DNA of 64,000 nt, from positions 4,898,001-4,962,000 of the forward strand of contig JAWNGF010000004.1 of NCBI GenBank assembly GCA_037039685.1, written 5' to 3'. A program made the translations under genes and the position numbers. Shown in pieces: positions 11,865 to 26,775 of the stretch (positions are counted from its first letter, which is position 1; every line of letters begins with the position of its first letter). This DNA is from Ceratobasidium sp. AG-K. Its lineage: Eukaryota > Basidiomycota > Agaricomycetes > Cantharellales > Ceratobasidiaceae. The notes beneath the pieces were generated by a model. The model was not told the DNA's origin. It saw nothing but the letters and a program-made list of their open reading frames with translations, and made no database searches.

Positions 11865-12616
11865 CCGAATTATTTATTTATTGGACTTTGTGCCAACACG
11901 TTGTGAACACGCACAGTGGCCCATTGCTATTGTCTTTGGTCCCATTACCTGATGGTCCCACAGCTTGGATTCGGTCTGATGACGTTTAGAGAGATGTGCT
12001 TTACTATTGATCATAAGTGCAGGCAGGAGGCGGCCTCACCCCCTACCCCTCGTTGGCCTCCGTAACGTTTGCCCAAAGCGAAATAGCCTCATTTTCCATC
12101 GAGAATTCTGCCTTTGTTTCCTGTGCCGTACAGCCGCCATTGGATGTCCGACTCGACTGCTAGGTTTTTCATGCCGGATTTTTCAAGTATCGGGTCACTC
12201 ACCCAATGTCCGAAGACCGGAGTTGGTCAAGGCGCGACTTGCCGGTTTGGAATGACAGGTTGACAGTCATTTTGACTATGGACCCTCCCATTACTCGCTC
12301 ACGAGTATACGCGAACCAGGCCCTGTGTTTTTGGTGCTTTCCCATATTGATAGTGTACCGATTACCAAACGCCCTCGTAGCCTAAAATCTAGTCGCGCTC
12401 CCCCGCCGTCGACCCCTTGGGATCTGTCCGCTCGATCCAGTCACCGGGAACTGGGGTGAGTTGTTCTCCTACATCATAATTCTATTTGCGTTTCAAACGT
12501 ACACGTTGTTGCACTGCTCGCGTATATATCGACCCGATGGAGAACTTCTTGTTGAGCCACCTAAATACCCACTCCTGATCCTCTGATATCTCCACAGGAA
12601 CATCCCGAACGCCACC
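11865..12616 (+). repeat. Dispersed duplicated 5' segment, copy 1
   Basis: From about 11865 to 12296 this closely matches the reverse complement of about 35295-35790; sample shared words are TGGATTCGGTCTGATGACGT, GAGATGTGCTTT and GACAGTCATTTTGACTATG. After about 200 bases absent from the other copy, similarity resumes at 12505-12610 (TGCTCGC..TATATA, GGAGAACTTCTTGTTGA versus GGGGAACTGCTTGTTGA, then CACAGGAA). Here the segment supplies the region directly upstream of the zinc-finger start codon. The matched part includes a short ATG frame (at 12280) followed by an intron-like stretch, so it looks like a duplicated promoter plus first exon and intron rather than a classical transposon. Confidence 0.7.
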
Positions 12617-13575
12617 ATGAGTGATTGGAACATGCATCCCCAGCAACAACAACATGCTCGCCAACACCAGCAGCAGTATCAGCAGCAGCGCTCACAGTCA
12701 ATGTCGGTTCCTGCCTCGCAGTTTTCGACTCAGCCTCTGCAGTATCCTTCAGGAGACTATGGTCAACACAACTATGACCGACGACAGCCCACTGCCTACC
12801 CTCCTCCTATCCAACCACTCCAGGTTAACCCATCTTCATTCTCCCAGCCTGATGCTCCCCATAATCTACCATCGTCTTCTCTACCTGCTGGGCCTCCTAT
12901 GGCTCGAGGGGACCGTCATCGTGCCCAATCTGTTGCCCTTACTGCGATTGGCCAACGAGAGCCGCATGGGTACGCATCTTCTTCTGGATATCCTCGAATG
13001 GCTCATCGTTCGGGAACTACGGGACCGAACTATCCTGGGAGCGAAGCAACTGTCCCAATCAGTCGTCACCATTCGGGCTCCCGCACATGGTCGCAATATC
13101 CTTCCAACGACCCCCTTCCGCCCCCTACCGAACCCCAAGTGCCATATATCTCGAGTGTTATGAGTCCCCACCAGCAGCAAATGGGTGTTCCCTCTCGTAT
13201 GATGCCGCCGCTTCACGAGCTCGACAGACGGATGCCGGCCATCGACGAGGCCCAGCCTCGGCCGAAGCCACACGTGTGCGAGCAGTGCGGAGCTGCGTTT
13301 TCCCGTGCACACGACTTGAAGCGGCATGTCGAGACCCACAAGGTGTGTTACTTTGCCGGTTTGCCCAAGGCCGGTATCGCTTACCACTCCATAATTGCTA
13401 GGGAGACCGGCCTCATAAATGCCCGACATGCACCAAAGCGTAGGTCACTGCCTTGTTCGAATTCGAAGACGGTTGCTTATATTCTTTCCAATCCAGTTTC
13501 TCACGAAAGGACGCGTTGCAACGACATCAGAGCATGGCTCAATGCGGTGTTGACTCTCCAGAAATGTATCAATAA
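12617..13575 (+). CDS. C2H2 zinc-finger transcription factor
   Basis: Exon 1 (12617-13342) encodes 242 residues: a Gln/His-rich start (HPQQQQHARQHQQQYQQQ), then a long Ser/Pro/Tyr-rich disordered region, then the first finger CEQCGAAFSRAHDLKRHVETH. Exon 2 (13402-13439) adds GDRPHKCPTCTKA and exon 3 (13497-13575) adds FSRKDALQRHQSMAQC, so the second finger ends H-x5-C rather than H-x3-H. The chain closes with GVDSPEMYQ, about 290 residues. Two tandem C-terminal fingers behind a Gln-rich activation-type region suggest a nuclear DNA-binding regulator. Targets are unknown. Reading through the first intron without splicing gives a longer open frame to 13840, but it loses the second finger. The upstream leader lies in a duplicated segment. 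Confidence 0.85.
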
Positions 13576-14291
13576 ATCACTCGCCTCTCTACACGTTGCG
13601 ATACCCGTGTCCGTACCCGTATGCCTCCGCCCGCATTCATTTCTTGGCCCACTGCTATCTCTTCCTAGGCATGTTTTGTATTCGATGCTTTATTACTCAC
13701 TTCATGTATTGCTTTCAACAAGTCTACCTTTGCCCTGCTCCTTTGACCCTCCACACGCATTTCCCCACCTGCCCACGGTTTTCTACCTAGACTTCTTCCT
13801 TCGTCGGCTCCATGATGTCCACAATAGGCCTATCACTTAATCGTTGAATTTATGACAAACCGCGGGGAGCAGGATCGGTAGCTTTTGATCGAAACGGATG
13901 TTTACAGTTGCCCCGATGCCTCGGGTCACACAGAACCCATTTAACCCCTTGGAGAATAAGCTCCAAGGGGGGATAGCTTCCATTGATTAAAAGTAAAAGC
14001 CTTGTGAATTGACTGCGTAACTGGTCTATATACTTATGTGATTTACTGTGTCGGGAACTGAATTTCGAACATTTTCCGGTCCTCCGGTGGGTGTGGTCCT
14101 CCCCCACCATTCCCACCATGGTCTAGCGCATACAAAGGAACATTTTGATCGATGGCAGATAATTGCATTGATGATTCTCCCCCCAGGTCCAGGCATAGGC
14201 TTCTCAGCGAGACAGATTCTGATGTGATCCATGAACATCTCTGATTGCTAAAATGCTTTGAGTTTGACAGTTAATTTACAGTGACTCGGTT
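13576..14291. other. Intergenic, convergent 3' flanks
   Basis: It is pyrimidine-rich just after the zinc-finger stop, with no supported gene. It separates two convergent genes. Confidence 0.4.
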
Positions 14292-16743
<2,452 letters not shown>

Positions 16744-16786
16744 TAATTGGATTCCTAAAAGATGTGAGATGTGACGATGCGGGCAT

Positions 16787-17463
16787 CGCTTGAGTGGCCG
16801 TAAGAGTTATGGATGTCAAGGCCAAAGACCGCTGCAATAAAACCTGTAGTCGGACAGATGAGCGGATGGGGATAATGTGAGTATCCCCGAGTCTCCCGCT
16901 CATGGCCGATGCCAAGTAATTAGAGGCACTTTTAACCAAACTCGATAGGTTCGGCATTGAATCCAAGCTTAGGGTTGCACCCCTTTCAGTTACTTCGCGC
17001 TGATGCGTGTTTCCACGTGTGGCTGCGAGTACCAGAGCCGTACCTGAATCCGTTCTAAGAATGGACCACGTGGAGCGGGCGGCCCGGCGGTCCGGCATCA
17101 CTCCCGTCAACGATTCCGGTTCCCAAGACTGCCCAAGTTATAGCTTAACAGGGGGAAAATCCAAAAATACACCGCGTAATCTTGGCTCCATCCAATCCGT
17201 CGGGTAGGTACGGCAGCGTTTCAGTCAATTACGCACTGGCTGAGCATCAGGTGGCCAGCATTTCCCTCTTGCGGCGGGCCACGGTCGGGCCTGATCTCAG
17301 GAAGTCACCCGGTTCGAAATGTCCACCCCACGCCTACCTTGCCGGATACCTATAAGTAGCTGGTCGTCCGGCAAGGGGCCCCTCCTTAACCACGACAGAC
17401 CCCACCCGTCGTCGATCGAGTTGTACAACGACCTTTCAGTTTGCAACTGCCGATATTTTCAAC
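16787..17463. promoter_or_regulatory. Shared divergent promoter of GH43 and sugar transporter
   Basis: About 0.7 kb separates the 5' ends of the GH43 gene (-) and the transporter (+). Two CCCCAC words, at 17326-17331 and 17400-17405, read GTGGGG on the other strand and fit the SYGGRG consensus of the fungal carbon-catabolite repressor CreA/Mig1. TATAAG at 17351 may serve the transporter. The sites are short, so they are only suggestive. Confidence 0.35.
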
Positions 17464-19841
17464 ATGGGGTACAGGCTCAATGCGTGGGTCTACTGCATTT
17501 CTGCAGCAATGACTATGATTCTGTGAGTGTTATCCGCGATGATTTTGGACCAGATCACCAACTTAGGTATCCCCGTCTAGGTACGGTTTCGACGCCTCCA
17601 CCTTCAACGCTGTTCAAGGTTACGCGGAGTGGAAGGAATATTTCCATCATCCCAATGCAAACGTCGTTGGCTCTGTGACCACTGCTTACACGGTTGCGGC
17701 CATCGGTGGTGGTTTCTTCGTCTCGCCTTGGATGGTGCGTGCATATATCTACCTTCACCTTTTTGGCGACTAATCAGTCCCCTTCCCAACTAATCTCAAT
17801 TATCCCACATATGGTGCCGTTCCTCGTACGAACCCGCCACTTTTTCACTACGTATTACCCGATCCATCCTCCACTTTGATCAGTCGGACACGTTTGGCCG
17901 TCGAGCGAACATCATCTTTGGCTCCGTTTTGGTTATTGCCGCTACTTGTCTCCAAACATTTGCTCCCCGGGTCATTGGCGCATTCATTGCTGGGCGTGCA
18001 ATCATTGGGTTCGCACAGGGTGTTGCATTGCGTGAGTGCCTTTTCTGGTCTTTGGCGCGTTCCGAACTTTATCAACGGCGTACAAATCCTATCTCCCCCT
18101 TTCTATGCTAATTCCGCTTATGGATACTCGGGATCTGATCTTTCATGATGGCTAACATGATTATCCCTTTACAGCTGCTGCTGCCACATACATTTCAGAG
18201 GTAGCACCCACGGAGATCCGCGGAAAGGTCCTTTCATTTTACCAGTTGTTCTGTGAGTTGCCCTAAGAACTCTATGCGTCGCTTGCGACGTTCGCTAAAC
18301 CCTCCTTTCTTTTCGGTTAGACTCGGTTGGCTCCTTCATTTGCTTCTGGGTCTCTTTCGGCACGACCAAGGCACCGCAACTCGGGGAATGGCGCTGGAAG
18401 ACCGTTGTATTCTTGCAAGTCCTGTAAGTACCCGGTCAGATAACCCGCTATCTGCGCAACGTGGCTAACGCCTGTATACTCGCAGTGCCCCCATTGCGCT
18501 CTTGGCTACCATTCCCTTTGCTCCGGAGTCGCCCCGTTGGTTGGTTCAGCATGGTCACATTGATCGCGCCCGTGATTGCTTGCGCAAGGTCCGCGCCGAG
18601 TCTGAGGTCGAGGCTGAGCTTTTGTCTATCCGCGAGGCCATTGCCTTCGAGGTTCGTGGAGATGTTCCTTTCCATTTACCGACGCATATACTAACCTTAA
18701 CCGATGTTTAACAGAAGCGCGAGATGAGCGGCGTCAGCTACAAGTTGTTCTTTACCGAACCATCTATCAGGTGGCGTTTCTTCCTCGCTTGTGTTATCAA
18801 CTTTGGGCAACAAGCAACTGGCCAGGGTAAGTTAAGCGTGTTGATATCCGTAATTTGTTATTGATATATCTGAACGTCAGGCTCGCTGAACAACTACTCG
18901 ACCATCATCTACCAAAAGGTGTTTGCCAGCAACAGTACCATCCAGCTGATCAATGCAAGTTCCCCTAGCTCACCCATTTCATCGGTTCCGACTAACGTTT
19001 GTCGAACATAGGCACTCAATGCTACTATGGGTATCCTGTTCACGCTCAACGCGACCTGGATGGTTGAGCGTTTCGGACGCAGGCAAATTCTGATTGGTGG
19101 TGCACTCGGTCAAGCGTTGTGTATGTTCATTGTGACGCTCGTTGGGTATGTCATCCATCGTAGTTCTTCCCCCTTTCGCGATGCTTACGGCTCGCTTAGT
19201 TCCCAGACTCCTACTACTGCAACAGGTGGCAAGTCGATGGGCGTCGCCGTCGCGATCGTCATCTTGTTGTTCTCTTTCATCCTCTTCTACAAGCCTTCGT
19301 GGGGCGCGACCGTTTGGATTTACTCGTCTGAGATCTTCGTAAGTATTTGATTACTGGCGAAGTCACAATTGGCTAATGACCGCATCCTCAGAGCATGAAA
19401 GTCCGTGCTACTGGTGTAGCTATGGCAACCCAGACCCAGAATGTTGCCAACGCTATCTTGCAACAGGCCTTCCCCGTGTTCCTAGAGAAGGCCAAGTGGT
19501 ACACTTTCTTCTTCTTCATGGGCTTCAATATTTTCCTCGCCATATTCTGCTACTTCCTCCTTCCTGAAACCAAGGGCATCTCCCTCGAAGACATCGACAC
19601 TGTGAGTTCAAATTTATTCCTATCAATAAAATGTTGTCTCATTATTTTATAATAGCTCTTTGGTGGTGAGAACCATCGTGAGGCCGGCGAGCGCATGGAA
19701 CAAAACGGCGTTATGGAGGCCGTGGAAAAGGGTGATCTCAATGCCCGTCCCAAGTATGATGGTGATGACCGATCCGGTTCTGCCTCGTTTGAGAAGAAGG
19801 AGACCGCGCAACACCTCGAGCGCCGGACCTCAGCGGCTTAA
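17464..19841 (+). CDS. MFS sugar transporter (hexose / disaccharide permease type)
   Basis: Twelve-helix proton-coupled sugar permease of the plasma membrane. The start at 17464 gives MGYRLNAWVYCISAAMTMIL. Exons then give YGFDASTFNAVQGYAEW, VGSVTTAYTVAAIGGGFF, FGRRANIIFGSVLVIA, GRAIIGFAQGVAL, ISEVAPTEIRGKVLSFYQLF, LLATIPFAPESPRWLVQHGH, FFLACVINFGQQATGQGSLN, ERFGRRQILIGGALGQAL, FYKPSWGATVWIYSSEIF, MKVRATGVAMATQTQNVANA and FLLPETKGISLEDID, ending in a charged cytoplasmic tail. The signatures PESPRWLV, the two (F)GRR loops and PETKG are diagnostic of the sugar porter family. FDASTFNAVQG resembles fungal lactose-permease and quinate/hexose-like members. About ten introns of 45-65 nt. Stop TAA ends at 19841. 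Pairing with GH43 suggests coordinated release and uptake of plant-wall sugars. Confidence 0.92.
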
Positions 19842-22800
19842 GTGTCGTGCTACCTGTAGTTTTGATGACTCGTCCATTCCCTGTTGGTATTTGTATAAAT
19901 ATATCTGTCGTTCACGATCTATCCTGGCTCTGTACCCTATTATATCAAAACGAGAGGCCCGGCCATTTGACGGACAAAGTTGGAGTGGCAAGGTTCATTT
20001 GTTCCCCCATCGGTACGCCTATCACTCGATGTTACCACCTGAACTCGTTGTGGCTGTTCAATTTTGTTCGACCATCTTTCGTATCTCTCTGACCGACTTC
20101 CCGCTTGGCGCCACCTTACATGGACCTCGCCCGGTGATCCCCGATGGAATACAGGAGCATGCGTGGTAAAATGGGGTTGTATACTCTTTTGTGTGATAAA
20201 ACCGCCAGACATGCTTACTGATCGATTAGTTGGCTGAAATGATCGTATATATGCGTGACAAAATGGCCAGAGATCATATAATTTATGATAATAGGAAGTT
20301 TGATTATTGGTTGGAGAAAGAGATGTACACCAGGAAGCCCTCGGTTACGTCAATGACTGAGTCTGCGAGGAACACTGCGTGATAATTATCACGAGATCCA
20401 TTTGGCTTACCGCGTTCTATTCCATTCCGATGTCAAGCCTGTGTGAATATTACGGCCGATGATTAGCCGTGAGGCCAAAACTTTTGCGGCCCGCATTGTA
20501 CTTGTGAATGTCGTGCGACTACGAAGCTATGCCCCACACCCTCACCGAGGGGAAATCGCACTTCTTCGCTAGCATGTCATCGGCCTCGAGTACTTGTGGC
20601 CCGGAATGGGCCGCCTTCCTACCAATAGCGGCCCGTCTGAAGCGGTGGTTCCAATTCCAGCTACGAATCCACACCTCAGGTCCATTTCACTTCATAACTG
20701 AAGACTCAGCAACCGGCTTATTTGGGGCCTATAGCTGCCTGGAGGAAATCCCGTATGACAAAGGGTACGATTACGGGACTATTAAATAATGCAAGCCGAA
20801 ATATTCACGTTCGGCATCCTACGTTCCAGCTATCTTAGCGCCAAATTCAAACCTGTGATAGTGTCGGTAGATGCCACTGTAGTGTATTTAACCTATGGTA
20901 GTGTTGTTAGACAGAGCGGTGAAATCCATAGGCCCTCAATGCACGGAATACTTCCCAGTAGCTTCGGGATGACGGCCGGCGAAGTTGTGACTAAACAGCG
21001 TTTGAATGGCCTGAAATAGCTTGCCCAGACCTGTAGTTATTGATAACGATTCGCAGCTCACCATTCATTGGGAAATCAATACGTAACGGGATGGACTTTC
21101 ATTCGCGGCTCGGGTGAGGAAGCGCACGGCCCGTATGTCCACGATTAGTCACAATGTATGGCGCTTGATGTTGGTCGGCGTATGGTGTGTCCTCAACTGG
21201 AAGCCCCTCACACTGTTTGGCCTCAGTGCCGCCTCACCATTGAGCCTGTCGCATGAAGCGGGCCCATACTAAATTCGAATGTATCCGTGTCTTGCATACT
21301 TCAGAACTCGGACTCTAGCTTCTACCTTGGTTCAAATCAGACTACTCGCTCACCCGGCCCCGCCCTCATTATGAATTCACAAATTCACAGGGAAATTGGA
21401 AGGCAGATGCTTTCTTGCTACAGTAACAACAATACCCAGTGCTATCTAAACACGGTGACGGGTACTTGCCTTCTCTAAGTGGCTATTGGTTGATGAATTA
21501 CATGCCGAGTTTGCTCTTGTGCACGCCAAGTAATGCAGCTATTTGTTTGCTTTGACCCTTCTCTCCTACGCTTTGAGCTGACGGGCGACAAGTGTCTTGA
21601 ATTGCCGACTAACTATCTAGTTATCAAAGGCCGGAAACTAGTACTATCGCATGAACACTTGCCGCGTCACCAATCCACGTACTTACTATCGAGCCCGCAA
21701 TGGGTTCGAGGACCCCTACCAATAGCTACCTAGGGGCAGTTTTATACGGCAATTTCTGTCCACCAGCTTGCACTTTTTTTTTGTCGCTTTCATTGTTGAA
21801 CGTAAATGACATCCAGGCTTTTTACTTGGCTTCGGCTTTGGTTGCTGAACACCTCTGACGAGACTTGGATAGAGCCGAAGTCAGTTGGGCCCCTTGGTCG
21901 CATTTTCAACCGTGTTTGTTTAAACGATTGAGCTTTTTGCAAGATCCAGTTGCATACTTGGCGGTAGACCACTTTATGTAGACTAAAACGTCAGCTTTTT
22001 TTTATGTTTATCCACGTTGTCTTTTCTTCGTAGTCATTCTTCCACCCGCTTCATTATATACCTTCTACGTCAACGGTTTGCTACTGCTTCAACAGGTTTG
22101 CAGGTTGGACATGAAATCTCTGGACTAATCACTCTGGGCTCCGCTATCCTCAGCTATCTTCTGTTGTCTGGGTAGGTAGACCCGTTAGGGTTCACGTGCT
22201 ACACTAATTGAAGTTTTTGGTCCCTTGATGAATGGGTCTTATCGGATAAAAATCGTCTGATTTCTGATGCGATATAGGGCTTTGGAGCTCATCTGTCACA
22301 CACGGACACTATATTGCCGCTTAGGGTAGATGAGTAACTTGTTGGTTATTCGATAATCAACTGTCTGAAGTCAATACTACCGGTTCCCTTATTACTGAGC
22401 ATCACTGTCCAAACGAGCTCAACTGACGGAGTATGCTTGACGAGTAACCTGTGCTGGAAATTCTCCTTCTGGGTCTCCTGCTTCAAACCAACTGGCCGCC
22501 GGCACTTGTTTCACTCAATTGGCTGGTTTAAGACAGAAAACGCTTTTCTTTGCAACCATTCACATTGATAAATCTCCGAGCACCGGCAGAAGAAGTCGGA
22601 TTTCCTTCGGGGTACCAACTGGGGTGTCCCGACACGTAGCTGGTTTCCTGATGACACTATGCTCTAGGTGCGCTCTAAACAATGAGCTTAAATTTCAGTA
22701 TTACTTACTTTGCTAAGGCCTATGTCTACAGTCATTCAACCCTGGTAGCGACCGGACTCACGGTATTTATTATAAGCGAGCTGAATATATGCGCGCGTAG

Positions 22801-23454
22801 AAAACCCAAACTGCTACTAAGTGGAATTGTGACCACTTCTTCTTGTCGTCTGATAGTAGCAAGGCCTATACGAACAAGAACCCCTAGCGGTAGCTTGAAT
22901 TCAGAGTAGTCTGGTTGATAAATGTGATACGCTCACGACCATAAACCGGCCTATAGACATGCCGAAAGCAATGAGCCGAACAAGATATGGTTCGATAGTA
23001 GCCCGTCATTCAGTATTAAACGAGGCCGCAACGAGGCAATCTGGTGGACTCCCAGTCTGGTTGTTCGACAACAAATATAACGTCATATTACTCAAGTTAC
23101 TTACGGGTCCTTGATTGACGATCGACTCCTGCGATTAGGCTTTGCCTCCTTCAGCAGTTCCGATTGCATCTTCAAGAAGTTTGGATATATTATCACAATT
23201 CTTCTCGCTCGCTGTGTTTTCGAGTGAACAGTGAGACGGTACTTCGAAGGTCCAGCCCTATATTTTAATGTATCAATGGGCCTCCGTATACAAACTGGGA
23301 AATGGCTGCCTCGTGCGCGAATACGGAACTTCCGATCACTTGCCTGGGTCATGTAAACCAGCATTCACTTAGTGGCCTAGCCTTTCATAATATAAATACC
23401 CGTGCTCGGGATCGTTCGCTAGGTGTTCTCCTCTATTCCCTCCCTTCTGACGCC
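19842..23454. other. Gene-poor stretch, 3.6 kb
   Basis: Only short frames without recognisable domains occur on either strand. I found no transposase, reverse transcriptase or terminal repeat. The final 60 bases hold a TATAAAT box (23391-23397) for the next gene. Old transposon remnants are possible but not shown. Confidence 0.4.
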
Positions 23455-24811
23455 ATGGTATCCACCGTGTTTGCATTCGCAGTTGCTTCGGGCTTGGTGG
23501 CGGCCGCGCTTCCTACTCAGCTCCAGTTAACTACCAGCATCGCCGTAGCTAATGACTGCATAGCGAAAACTAGTCCTCCGGCTGAGGAAACCTATTCTGC
23601 TCCTGGCGACGAGAAGGCGCCGACTGGACTCCGAATTAGCAACGGAGGTGCCGGGCTGTCCGGCCTCGTCGAGGCATTATCTAGAGCATTTATTGCATAT
23701 AAGTACAAGCTGGACCAAGATCAAGGCTCCGAGCCTTGGCATTTCAAGGTCGGTCGATTCTCGCACACAACCGTTCTGTAAGGTGACTTATCGTTCGACG
23801 TAGATCGAATGGGTCAAAGGCGACACAACCGAAACGCTCCAATACCTGTCAGCGGGTCAGGCAGATGTAGGGATCACGTACAACAAGCCGGCAGAATGTC
23901 AAGCTATTAGACAAAAAACGGCTTCCAAACGCGTATACGGATTTCGGGACCACTTCTATCTTGTTGGGCCAGAGCTATCCCGGTATACGTCTACATTGGT
24001 CATAGTATGCGGGTCCTAACCATAGGCCAATTTGATAGCAACCCTGCTAAGCTGAAGGAATGTAAAAAGGGGAGCCAAGATAATGAGGACATACTGGACC
24101 AGTTCCAGACGATTGTGCGCACAGGAAATGAGGACCTGGTGAGTAGCTCAACCTATTTAGAATCGTACTCGAACTGTTCCTAGAAACCTCCTACTCGTTT
24201 TCTATCCCGCTACGACAAGTCTGCGACCAATATCAAGGAGTCAGAACTGTTTGTTCGGATTGGTCAAGTAAGCATACATATTGTTATTCTTTTTATCTAG
24301 GCCAATGACGAGTTGTAGGTTCCTTGGGCATACGCTTACTCAAAGTGGTACCACCAGTACCCTAGGTACCCCATTGATGCTCTTGTGAGTCGTATATAAT
24401 TCGTTGCGTCAAGCAGTATCCTGAGCTAGATTTCAGAAAACTACCGCATCTCTTCAAGAGTATACGATTACGGACCGAGGCACTTGGTTGTCAACCAAGG
24501 AGAGTTACAGGAAGAAGCTTGTTCGGTATAACGAAGGCACCGATGACCCAGACCACGATAAATCAGCCAATAACAAGGAGCCCAGGCCTTCGGACCCACT
24601 ACTCAACCCAGCCTTTTTTCTTTCTAGTTCCAAAAGCTGCCCTAAAACTCTGGAGCTTGCCAACGAATTCCTAGATTGGGTTATCGCGGAAGAAGGCCAA
24701 AGTGTTATTGGAAACTTTACAGGCAAGCTTGATGGGACGGAGAAACTTTACACCCGAGCTCCCACTCGCGAGGACCTCCCCATCAAGTCGTGTGACATTG
24801 CGGGCATATGA
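23455..24811 (+). CDS. Secreted periplasmic-binding-protein-like (PBP superfamily) protein
   Basis: The start at 23455 opens MVSTVFAFAVASGLVAAALP, a signal peptide, 58 bases after a TATAAAT box. Exons read LRISNGGAGLSGLVEALSRA, WVKGDTTETLQYLSAGQAD, VGITYNKPAECQA, VYGFRDHFYLVGPE, DILDQFQTIVRTGNEDL, TRFLSRYDKSATNIKESELF, PWAYSKWYHQYPRYPIDAL, LQEYTITDRGTWLS and LANEFLDWVIAEEGQSVI. This arrangement (xNGGAGxSGL opening, phosphate/oxyanion-type loops, DRGTW near the hinge) matches the tungstate/phosphate-binding PBP fold found as stand-alone secreted proteins in fungi. Bacterial relatives feed ABC importers; no importer subunit lies nearby, so the fungal role (scavenging or sensing an anion) is open. 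About six introns of 50-60 nt; stop TGA ends at 24811. Confidence 0.72.
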
Positions 24812-25806
24812 ACACCTGCGGGACGGGTGTAACGTAGCTTGCTACCTTGTATTCATGTAGAGTGCCTTTGCTCCCTGGCTAGTTGAAGTATTGAACTGTG
24901 AAAAAGTTGTAAAGTTTCCAGTGGGAGTGATCCGCCCACACATGCGAGCGATACAACTACCCAACTACCATCATCCTTCTACTGTATTATTCTATGTTTT
25001 GAGTTAGTATCGTCAAGGCTCGAGTATTGGTGCGCCGCGGGTGTGCTAAACGAACTTCCCCCGGACTTATCGAGGAGAAAGAAATTCATCAGTAGTTCGC
25101 ACAGAGGAAGTAAAGATATCCAACAGCGATTTTCATGAACTTGAGAGGTCAAAGCCGGTATAATTCTATTTGTTTGTCATGAATCCATCGAGTCGCGGAA
25201 AACGCTTGCTCATATGACTTATCTCGGCTTCATGGGCTAAATCTTGCACTCATAGTTGCTACTCGTCGAAGCGCACTCGTCCTAAGTACATTGCCCGCCA
25301 CAATGTACTTGGGGGATTGTTTACCGTCGTTGATTCCAGTGCTCCCGGTGGCCCGTCTCGCTAATGGACACGCATACACCCATTGGATATGCGTCTATAT
25401 ACGACCGCGGTGTACAAGTTATGGATAAGCAACGTGAAAATCGACTAGACCAGTACCATATGGTAGACAAGTCGTCCATGTTCAACAATCCGTACCTGGT
25501 CTCTTTGGCTTGTTGAAGTGGCCACAAGTGGGGCACTTCGAGCTAAGCCCAACCACTTAGTATATCGGAAGACCCTACTCGCAACTTCAACCATCCAGAG
25601 TGTGTTTCGGCAATTTTAATTCAACCCAACTGGGTACAGCTAACGCTACAAAAATGACGTATAAAGACCAGCCAGGCTAGGTAAGCCTTGCAGTACTTGA
25701 ATGTGGAATCAATATGATAGAAGGAATACCAACGAAAATGTTATCAAGGAAGGTAGGCATAGGTGAGGAAAAGAGAGGAAGGATAGGGCATAGGGTAGTA
25801 CACAGA
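24812..25806. other. Intergenic, 1 kb
   Basis: It holds the 3' flanks of two convergent genes. No coding frame or repeat is supported. Confidence 0.4.
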
Positions 25807-26775
25807 CTAGAAATGGTGCAGTGCAAAAGGTGACTTGCGTCGCATCCTCAGGGGTGCTTCCAAGAGCGCTGGTGGTGCGTTCTCGTCATCTACAACCATT
25901 CGACTCGAGGCCGGCTTGGGAATGGGAGATTGCTTGGGTTTCGATTTCGACTTGAATGGGTTGAACCGCGGCTTGGTCTGTGCCACTTTGGTATTCGATA
26001 CATCAGCCATAGGCCTCGCCGCAACCAACGTCTCCTCGGTCACGTCGCTATTGCTCCAAACACCACTCGACCCAGGTCTCGCACCGGGGCGGAACGGATT
26101 CTCACCAACCCGCCGCCCGACTCCTGGCCGGCGAATCGTATACTCGGGCATGTACACCAAGCTCTTGCGGTTGAAATCCGCAACTAGCAGTTCGACTTCC
26201 GAGCATCCAAAATCATCACGGAGGTATCGAACGAGGGCGAGAAAGTTGAAGAGCGTTTGCGCGTTTGTGAGTGCCTGTTTCAGCGGAGGTCAGCACTTGT
26301 CCCCCACAATGATATGTTGAGAGCTTACCTTTGGTGAGTAATTTCTCTTGCGTGAAAGTACAGAACGATCGAGTCCGAGTGCACGGCAGTCTTGTACCAT
26401 CTCGGAGGGTACGGCCTATCTAAGCGTTTCAGGGGCTAATGCGAATATGCACCACCGTGCAACACACCTTGAGCGACTCAAACCGGAAAGCTACCTTGAT
26501 ATCGTAGAATAAGCATAAAAGGGCGATTTCTTCTTGGAGCGCGAGGACATCATTGATTGTTCGAGCGTCCAGAGCGAACCTTGAGCTGGCGGTCTGATCC
26601 GGTCATAAGCTTAGCTTCGCTCCAGCAAGATAGAATATGGAGTACTTGCAATGAGAGCAATAGCGTTGATAAGCACGCCTACGAGTAAGAAACTCATAGC
26701 GGAATCCATGCCGACGCCCTTCAGCGTGCGGGCGAGGCGCATATGAAAGTCGCTGGCGGGGCCTCCAAAGTCCAT
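25807..26775 (-). CDS. Unknown protein with one membrane segment
   Basis: Not recognised. From the ATG at 26775 the chain begins MDFGGPASDFHMRLARTLKG, then a hydrophobic stretch AMSFLLVGVLINAIALIA that may be a membrane helix. After introns it reads RFALDARTINDVLALQEEIA, LLCLFYDIKVAFRFESLK, AVPSEMVQDCRALGLDR, LTNAQTLFNFLALVRYLRDD and FGCSEVELLVADFNRKS. The C-terminal 115 residues are basic and Pro/Lys/Arg-rich (YMPEYTIRRPG, NPFKSKSKPKQSP) and probably disordered, ending FALHHF at 25807. Splice sites between the blocks are consistent GT-AG pairs, which supports a real gene. No enzymatic motif is visible. Confidence 0.6.

Noticed and set aside
12621..13163. Second open frame of 180 codons overlapping the zinc-finger exon
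   Set aside because: It is Leu/Ser-rich, in a shifted frame and without domain; the other frame encodes the Q-rich region and the finger.
13343..13840. Extended 407-codon reading of the zinc-finger gene
   Set aside because: Reading through the introns loses the second zinc finger and yields low-complexity sequence; splicing gives a complete second finger and a stop at 13575.
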